In this document: in pieces, positions 4,358-9,690 of the stretch | Numbering within the stretch: position 1 is the stretch's first letter | Layout of the letters: each line of letters starts with the position of its first letter | NCBI GenBank assembly: GCA_902766585.1 | Contig: CACXDV010000242.1 | Span: 1 to 9,690, forward strand | Source: an uncultured Ruminococcus sp. | GTDB lineage: Bacteria; Bacillota; Clostridia; Oscillospirales; Acutalibacteraceae | Length of the DNA: 9,690 nucleotides | Direction of reading: 5' to 3' | Made by a program: the position numbers and the translations under genes | Notes under the pieces: generated by a model | The model's input: the letters and a program-made list of their open reading frames with translations, nothing else | Database searches by the model: none | What the model was told of the DNA's origin: nothing

Positions 4358-6064
4358 ATGATAAACGGATCAAGTTACAAGAATGCGCTGATATCAGGCG
4401 CAAATAACATCACTTCGCACAAGGACGAAATCAATGCCCTGAATATTTTCCCCGTACCTGACGGAGATACAGGTACTAATATGTCAATGACTATCGAAGC
4501 GGCTTCCGTTGCACTTACAGAGATCGATTCCCTTTCCGTTTCGGATGTGGCATCAGCGGCTGCATCGGCAATGCTCAAGGGAGCAAGAGGAAACTCCGGA
4601 GTTATTCTTTCACTCCTTTTCAGAGGTATTGCAAACGGCTTAAAGGATAAGGATGAGATCGACGGCAAGGCGCTTGTTTCTGCATTTCATATAGGCGTGG
4701 AAATGGCTTATAAGGCTGTTATGAATCCGACAGAGGGCACTATCCTTACCGTTGCGAGAATGGCATTTGATGCAGGCAGAACTGCCGCGGACCATGACGA
4801 CGATCCGATCATTGTATTCGGCGCTATATGTGCTGCCGCACATGATGCTCTTGATAAAACTCCGGGTATGCTTCCCGTTCTCAAAAAGGCAGGAGTTGTT
4901 GATGCAGGAGGAAAAGGTCTTTGTATGATACTTGACGGTATGCTTTCACTTCTCAGAGACGGAGTGATGATCGAGCCTGCACCCAAAACGGAAGCTGCTG
5001 ATACCTCCGGAATACAGGCTCAGATAGAGGCAAGCGGTGAGTTTTTCAGAAATGCTGCCGCAGAGTTTGATTCAGTTATCAATTTCACATATTGTACCGA
5101 ATTTATTATCGGAAAGGCTGAGGATCTTGAAAAGGATCCGCAGGAGCTTAGAGCTTATCTTGAGACTATCGGTGACTGTGTTGTTGTTGCCGAGGATGAC
5201 GATATCATAAAGGTACACGTTCATACTGAAAATCCCGGCAAGGCAATGGAAGAGGCTCTTACCTTCGGTCAGCTCCTTACCGTTAAAGTAGAGAACATGA
5301 AGGAGCAGCACAGAAAGGCTGCTGAGAAGTACGAGAAGGAAAAGGCTGCCGCAGAAGCTCAGAGAATCAAAAAGGAAGCTCTCAAGCCCGTTGAGCCGAC
5401 AGAGGAAACCGGCTTTGTTGCTGTTGCAAGCGGCGAAGGTCTGGTAGGGGTATTCAAGGATCTCGGCTGTATGCACGTTGTAAGCGGCGGTCAGAGCATG
5501 AATCCGAGCACAGAGGATATCTATGAGGCAGTAATGGCAACTCCCGCAAAGACTGTTTTTGTACTGCCGAACAATAAAAATATTATCCTCGCTGCACAGC
5601 AGGTCATCCCGCTGGTAAATGACAGAGAGGTCATCATAATTCCTACAAAGACTATCCCTCAGGGACTTGTTGCTATGCTTTCATATGCACAGGATTCAAC
5701 TGCAGAGCTCAACCGTGAATATATGACTGCTGCAATAAGCACTGTTTCTACAGGTCAGGTTACATACGCCGCAAGAAATTCCGAATTTGGCCTTACCAAA
5801 ATCAAAGAGGGGGATATTATCGCTCTCAATAACGGCAAGCTCACCATTAAGGAAAAGGATCCTGTAAAGGCTGTCGTTAAGCTTGCGCGTGATATGATAA
5901 CAAAGGATTCATCCTATGTAAGCCTTATCTTCGGAAACGGTATCACCGAAGCTCAGGCAAGCGCTGCCGTTGACAGCATACGCGCAAGAGTCGGCGGAAA
6001 TCCTGAAATCTCCATAATAGACGGCGGACAGCCCATCTATTACTTTATTCTCTCTGTAGAATGA
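4358..6064 (+). CDS. fakA: fatty acid kinase subunit FakA (DAK2 domain, YloV)
   Basis: FakA is the ATP-binding subunit of fatty acid kinase. With a FakB (DegV-family) carrier it phosphorylates exogenous fatty acids to acyl-phosphate for phospholipid synthesis. The 568 residues show an N-terminal DhaL/DAK2 kinase domain (about 1-205) with NIFPVPDGDTGTNM, where Asp35, Asp37 and Asn41 hold Mg-nucleotide, then KGARGNSG (74-81) and DAGGKG (182-187). The middle domain has Cys246 and the HVH motif (His287, His289), matching the family's Cys/His metal site. A charged helical linker (about 312-345) leads to a C-terminal domain (about 352-568). The ATG at 4358 is chosen because AAGGAAG (4343-4349) lies eight bases upstream and homologues begin near MINGSSYK; an upstream in-frame ATG at 4319 would add 13 residues without a ribosome site. 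The usual neighbour yloU (Asp23) is absent. Confidence 0.92.
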   Translation: MINGSSYKNALISGANNITSHKDEINALNIFPVPDGDTGTNMSMTIEAASVALTEIDSLSVSDVASAAASAMLKGARGNSGVILSLLFRGIANGLKDKDEIDGKALVSAFHIGVEMAYKAVMNPTEGTILTVARMAFDAGRTAADHDDDPIIVFGAICAAAHDALDKTPGMLPVLKKAGVVDAGGKGLCMILDGMLSLLRDGVMIEPAPKTEAADTSGIQAQIEASGEFFRNAAAEFDSVINFTYCTEFIIGKAEDLEKDPQELRAYLETIGDCVVVAEDDDIIKVHVHTENPGKAMEEALTFGQLLTVKVENMKEQHRKAAEKYEKEKAAAEAQRIKKEALKPVEPTEETGFVAVASGEGLVGVFKDLGCMHVVSGGQSMNPSTEDIYEAVMATPAKTVFVLPNNKNIILAAQQVIPLVNDREVIIIPTKTIPQGLVAMLSYAQDSTAELNREYMTAAISTVSTGQVTYAARNSEFGLTKIKEGDIIALNNGKLTIKEKDPVKAVVKLARDMITKDSSYVSLIFGNGITEAQASAAVDSIRARVGGNPEISIIDGGQPIYYFILSVE

Positions 6065-6083
6065 TATTTAAAAAGCTATTTAC

Positions 6084-6119
6084 TGTGATACAGGCATTTG
6101 TTCTGTATCACATTTTTTT
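6084..6119 (+). terminator. strong intrinsic terminator after fakA
   Basis: TGTGATACAG (6084-6093) pairs perfectly with CTGTATCACA (6103-6112) around a nine-base loop, followed at once by seven T residues (6113-6119). It lies 20 bp past the FakA stop codon and separates fakA from pcrA. Confidence 0.93.
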
Positions 6120-6158
6120 CGGCGGAAAGGATTTTCTGTCCTGGCGGAATTTTGTTTA

Positions 6159-6187
6159 TTGATATTATTGCGTTTTTGATGTAAAAT
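6159..6187 (+). promoter_or_regulatory. sigma-A type promoter for pcrA
   Basis: TTGATA (6159-6164) and TAAAAT (6182-6187) are separated by exactly 17 bases, each one base off consensus. It lies between the fakA terminator and pcrA, with a start near 6194 and a leader of about 28 bases. I saw no LexA-type box overlapping it. Confidence 0.65.
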
Positions 6188-6221
6188 AATAGAGAAATAA
6201 AAATGAAGGGGAAATGATAAG

Positions 6222-8606
6222 ATGACTGACGAACAGAAAAAGGAAGTCGCTGCCTTACGAAAAACTGTAATAGAAAATGAATTTTCATCGCTTAACAATA
6301 TGCAGATGAAGGCTGCCTGTAAAATAACGGGACCGCTGCTTATATTTGCAGGCGCGGGAAGCGGAAAGACAACTGTTCTTGTGAACCGTATCGCAAATAT
6401 CCTTCGCTGGGGCACTGCATATGAAAGCGATACAGTATACTGGAATCTGACTGATGATGAAATGAATGAGCTTCGCACAGCTGCAGAACAGAAAACAAGA
6501 CTCAGGGATGAGCTTGTGATGAAGCTTTCTGTCAATGTGCCTTTTCCATCAAGTATTCTTGCGATAACCTTTACGAATAAGGCTGCAAACGAGCTGAAAA
6601 GCCGTATCTGCGATAAGGTCGGAGATGCGGGAACGGGTATATGGGCATCGACCTTCCATTCCGCCTGCGGAAGGATACTCAGGGCAAATGCCGATGTTCT
6701 CGGATATGACAGCCATTTTACAATATATGATACCGACGACCAGAAACGAGCTATGACGGAATGTATGAAGGACCTGAAAATAGATGAAAAAATGGTCTCA
6801 GTCAAAAAGGTCATGGCAGAGGTATCGAATGCGAAGAATTACCTCATAACCCCTGAGAAATACAGCCAAAATGCGGGAGATGACATTGTCCGCGCTTCCG
6901 TTGCAAAGGCTTACAGGCTTTATAACGAAAGACTGAAAAAAGCCAACGCTATGGATTTTGATGATATGATATTCAATACAGTATTACTGCTCAGAGAAAA
7001 TCCGTCTGTCCGCGAAGGTTACGGCAAGAAATTCCGTTATATAATGGTAGACGAATATCAGGATACGAACCACGCACAGTATGAGCTGGTAAGGCTTCTT
7101 GCCGAGGGCAGCGGAAATCTCTGTGTTGTAGGTGATGACGACCAGAGCATATATAAATTCAGAGGCGCAACTATTGCCAATATACTCAATTTTGAAAAGA
7201 ATTTCCCTGATACTGAAATAATAAAGCTTGAGCAGAATTACCGTTCCACAAAGAATATACTTTCCGCCGCAAATTCTGTTATCAGGAATAATACCGAGCG
7301 AAAGGACAAAAGTCTATGGACTGATAAGGAACAGGGAAGCAAGCTTATAAGATACAATGCAAGTGATGAGCATGATGAGGCAAGGTTCATTGTGAATACT
7401 ATCACAGAGGGTGTTGCAGGAGGAGCAAAATATTCCGATTATGCAGTGCTTTACAGGAATAATGCCTTGTCGCAGAATATTGAACATTCCCTTGTTCATG
7501 CGGGTATTCCCTATAAGCTTATAGGAGGCAGACGCTTCTATGAGCGCCGTGAGGTTCGTGATATGGTCGGATATCTGAGCGTTATCAGCAACTTTAATGA
7601 TAATGCAAGATTAAAGCGTATAATAAACGTGCCGAAAAGAGGAATAGGCGAAAGAACTATATCTCAGATAGAAGAGATAGGCTATACTATCGGTGAAAGT
7701 ATGTTTGAGGTAATGAGGCATTGTGACGAATTTGAGGCGCTTCAGCGTTCAAGAGAAAATATTGAGGGCTTTTGCAGGCTTATCGAAAAGCTTGCCCTTG
7801 AACTTGAAGAGGGAGCCTTGCTTTCCGATGTATATAAGGAGCTTGTTGATTCGATAAAATATGAGGATTTTATCAGGCATGAAAGCGACCACGGCGATGA
7901 CGCGGCAGAGAATGTGCGCGAGCTTCGTTCAAGCATAGTCCGCTATGAGAATGAGCATCCGGAGGATGCTTCGCTTCAGGGCTTCCTTGAGGAAGTATCA
8001 CTTCTCACAGACCTTGACAGATATAATAATGAGGAAAACGGCTCAAATATTGTGCTTATGACGCTTCATTCCTCAAAGGGACTTGAATTTGAAAATGTTT
8101 TCATTCCCGCAATGGAGGAAAATGTTTTTCCCGGATATTATTCTACGCTGTCAGAAACAGAGATGCAGGAGGAAAGACGGCTTGCATATGTCGGAATTAC
8201 CCGCGCAAAGAAAAGGCTGTATATGATATGCGCCCACACCCGTACAAATTACGGAAAGACCAATTACAACAAGCCTTCAAGATTTCTTAATGAGATACCC
8301 GTTGAGCTTGTTGAGACGGTGGAAAAGAAGCTTCCCAAGAATTACGGTGCAGCAGCGGCAGCGCCCGGTATCAGAAGACGCGAGGATATGGCTCAGAGCA
8401 GAGTATTTTCCTCTGCCGCGCCTCAGCCCAAAAGCACAACGGAAAACTATACTGTAGGAATGACGGTAAAGCACAGGAATTTCGGCGAGGGAATGATACT
8501 CAACGCAAAGCCCATGGGTTCAGATACCCTTCTTGAAATAGCCTTTGATAAGGTCGGAACAAAAAAGCTTATGGCTAATTACGCTAATTTAGAAATTGTC
8601 AAATAA
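6222..8606 (+). CDS. pcrA: UvrD/PcrA-type superfamily 1A DNA helicase
   Basis: PcrA is a 3'-5' ATP-dependent DNA helicase that works in nucleotide excision repair, strips recombinase from DNA, clears replication-transcription conflicts and helps rolling-circle plasmids replicate. All helicase motifs are visible in the 794 residues: Q-like motif LNNMQ (24-28), Walker A AGAGSGKTT (43-51), Ia AITFTNKAA (114-122), II VDEYQDTN (276-283), III GDDDQSIYKFRGA (304-316), IV LEQNYRST (336-343), V LMTLHSSKGLEF (612-623) and VI ERRLAYVGITRAKKRL (651-666). Residues about 743-794 form the C-terminal Tudor-like domain known to bind RNA polymerase. Compared with the 724-residue Geobacillus enzyme as I recall it, about 41 extra residues lie between motifs I and Ia (within 59-111). 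GAAGGGGA (6205-6212), nine bases before the ATG, supports the start. It heads an operon with a PLC-fold gene 11 bp downstream. Confidence 0.95.
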   Translation: MTDEQKKEVAALRKTVIENEFSSLNNMQMKAACKITGPLLIFAGAGSGKTTVLVNRIANILRWGTAYESDTVYWNLTDDEMNELRTAAEQKTRLRDELVMKLSVNVPFPSSILAITFTNKAANELKSRICDKVGDAGTGIWASTFHSACGRILRANADVLGYDSHFTIYDTDDQKRAMTECMKDLKIDEKMVSVKKVMAEVSNAKNYLITPEKYSQNAGDDIVRASVAKAYRLYNERLKKANAMDFDDMIFNTVLLLRENPSVREGYGKKFRYIMVDEYQDTNHAQYELVRLLAEGSGNLCVVGDDDQSIYKFRGATIANILNFEKNFPDTEIIKLEQNYRSTKNILSAANSVIRNNTERKDKSLWTDKEQGSKLIRYNASDEHDEARFIVNTITEGVAGGAKYSDYAVLYRNNALSQNIEHSLVHAGIPYKLIGGRRFYERREVRDMVGYLSVISNFNDNARLKRIINVPKRGIGERTISQIEEIGYTIGESMFEVMRHCDEFEALQRSRENIEGFCRLIEKLALELEEGALLSDVYKELVDSIKYEDFIRHESDHGDDAAENVRELRSSIVRYENEHPEDASLQGFLEEVSLLTDLDRYNNEENGSNIVLMTLHSSKGLEFENVFIPAMEENVFPGYYSTLSETEMQEERRLAYVGITRAKKRLYMICAHTRTNYGKTNYNKPSRFLNEIPVELVETVEKKLPKNYGAAAAAPGIRRREDMAQSRVFSSAAPQPKSTTENYTVGMTVKHRNFGEGMILNAKPMGSDTLLEIAFDKVGTKKLMANYANLEIVK

Positions 8607-8610
8607 GGAG
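8605..8610 (+). promoter_or_regulatory. ribosome binding site overlapping the pcrA stop codon
   Basis: AAGGAG (8605-8610) shares its first two bases with the TAA stop of pcrA and sits seven bases before the next ATG at 8618. Ribosomes finishing PcrA would pass over the site, so the two proteins are probably translationally coupled. Confidence 0.7.
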
Positions 8611-8617
8611 AATAGGG

Positions 8618-9559
8618 ATGCCAGCAGTTCTTTCACATTACCTTCTCGGCGAAAGAGTTTACAATAAGCTGTCAGCGGAAATAGACGGTCTTGACAGAAA
8701 CACATTTCTCTGGGGCGCGAACGGTCCGGACATTTTCTTCGCGCACAGAGTCATGCCCTGGCAGGTACAGCCGAGCATATCGAAGATATCCCATATAATG
8801 CATAACGGATATGCAGAGCCTCTTCTGAACTATCTGTACGAATATGCAAAGGTCAAGGATGACAGCTCGGCTATGGGATATGCCATGGGCTTCATTACGC
8901 ATTATGCCTTTGATTCTGTGGCGCACCCGTACATAGTGAATTATGCCGACGAGAAATCGAAGGGAGAAAGTCTCAAGCTTCCGCTGATAAGTCACGCGCA
9001 TGAGCAGATAGCGGACGGTATCAAGCTAAGCTCGGTATATCACAATAAAATAGAGGCGTATCTGGACACACTTTTCCTTATGCGTGAAAAGCATATACCG
9101 ATACACCGTTTTCGTCTTGAGGATGCCTGTCCGAAGGATAAGGACACTTTATTCAAAGTAGCGGAGATATTAAGTTCATATCTCACAGATTCGGGCATAT
9201 ATCCGGAGATAAAGGATTATGAGATAGTCCGGGCGGAGCTGGACTGGCGCAACTGTCTTTTCCTGTTGAATGACAGGTGGTCAATCAAGAGAAATTCTAT
9301 GAAGGGGCTTGAGCATTTACTAAGGCTGCCGCCGATAGTTTCGGTATTTATGAGAAATGTTGACATTGACCTTTCGGAGGATCCCGCAAATTTACAGCAT
9401 CATCCGTGGAAAGCCCCGGCAGACGGCACTATCCATTACGAAAGCTTTTTTGAATTAGCAGATATTGCCGAAAAGAAATCATTATATCTTGCCAACAAGC
9501 TTTTATGCGGTGATTTCCTTACCCGTGAAGACTGTTTCAGCGGTTTCTCCGGCCACTAG
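8618..9559 (+). CDS. zinc-dependent phospholipase C-fold protein
   Basis: The 313-residue protein belongs to the zinc-dependent phospholipase C-like family (Zn_dep_PLPC), all-helical metal enzymes related to Clostridium alpha-toxin and S1/P1 nuclease folds. Likely metal ligands are His7 in LSHYLLGE, Asp38 in GANGPDIFF, His62, His95 and Asp99 in HYAFDSVAHPY, His103, and His126/His128-Glu129 in SHAHEQ. Secreted phospholipases of the family carry a signal peptide and a lipid-binding C2-like domain; neither is present, and the protein starts directly at the fold, so it is probably cytoplasmic. The substrate is unknown and phospholipase activity should not be assumed. It is co-transcribed with pcrA. 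A Cys-containing tail (LLCGDF, EDCFSGFSGH) ends the protein. The family call is good and the function open. Confidence 0.8.
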   Translation: MPAVLSHYLLGERVYNKLSAEIDGLDRNTFLWGANGPDIFFAHRVMPWQVQPSISKISHIMHNGYAEPLLNYLYEYAKVKDDSSAMGYAMGFITHYAFDSVAHPYIVNYADEKSKGESLKLPLISHAHEQIADGIKLSSVYHNKIEAYLDTLFLMREKHIPIHRFRLEDACPKDKDTLFKVAEILSSYLTDSGIYPEIKDYEIVRAELDWRNCLFLLNDRWSIKRNSMKGLEHLLRLPPIVSVFMRNVDIDLSEDPANLQHHPWKAPADGTIHYESFFELADIAEKKSLYLANKLLCGDFLTREDCFSGFSGH

Positions 9560-9573
9560 CACAGTCCCTGTGC
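9559..9573 (+). other. 6-bp stem-loop at the end of the PLC-fold gene
   Basis: GCACAG (9559-9564) pairs with CTGTGC (9568-9573) around TCC, beginning on the last base of the TAG stop codon. There is no T tract after it, so a terminator role is doubtful. The remaining non-coding 117 bp hold a repeated nonamer TTCAGTAGT (9593-9601 and 9629-9637) and an AT-rich end, with nothing else I can identify. Confidence 0.35.
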
Positions 9574-9690
9574 ACTGTTGTTCGCGCTTTAGTTCAGTAG
9601 TTGTTCTGCTTCTGTTGCACGAAGATAATTCAGTAGTATTTCAAGTTCAGTTATGGGTTAAGCTATTTCTTTGTAAGAAACAGTATAATA

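Noticed and set aside
6080..6814. 244-residue minus-strand reading frame
   Set aside because: It is antisense to pcrA, runs through the fakA terminator and pcrA promoter, and has a Ser/Phe-rich composition typical of a shadow frame.
9559..9573. Hairpin after the PLC-fold gene as an intrinsic terminator
   Set aside because: The stem is six bp and no T tract follows.
9684..9689. TATAAT at the right edge as a promoter
   Set aside because: A perfect -10 hexamer, but no -35 box at 16-18 bases upstream and the window ends before any gene.

Overview
The window looks like chromosomal DNA of a low-to-mid GC, spore-forming-lineage Firmicute (Clostridia, probably Ruminococcus/Oscillospiraceae-like). 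The grounds are strong AGGAGG-type ribosome binding sites, sigma-A type promoters, a SpoVS gene, a YmdB-SpoVS gene pair, FakA and a PcrA-type helicase. The lineage call is inference; there is no rRNA or other marker here to settle it.

Layout. Bases 1-421 hold no gene but are crowded with palindromes and decayed repeats: a three-way-junction palindrome followed by a T tract, a 21-bp direct repeat, a 36-bp arm that recurs in inverted orientation with only transition differences, a 10-bp hairpin and a heptamer tandem array. A TetR-type regulator (422-949, minus) is divergent from a glycogen branching enzyme (1103-2881, plus). Two good sigma-A promoters lie almost face to face between them. After a 205-bp AT-rich gap with a clear promoter come ymdB (3087-3857) and spoVS (3922-4182), closed by a 14-bp-stem terminator. 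fakA/yloV (4358-6064) is monocistronic and ends in a second strong terminator. A new promoter then drives pcrA (6222-8606) and, 11 bp after its stop codon, a zinc-dependent phospholipase C-domain protein (8618-9559). The last 131 bp are non-coding as far as can be seen.

How the genes fit together. The window is a run of small independent transcription units: glycogen branching under probable local TetR control, developmental regulation (YmdB, SpoVS), incorporation of exogenous fatty acid (FakA), DNA repair and replication-conflict removal (PcrA), and a cytoplasmic PLC-fold protein of unknown substrate. These are mostly ordinary chromosomal genes. I see no convincing new defence, toxin-antitoxin, CRISPR, retron or biosynthetic system. 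The most unusual material is the repeat mosaic at the left edge, the interlocked tetR/glgB promoters and the unexplained coupling of the PLC-fold protein to pcrA.
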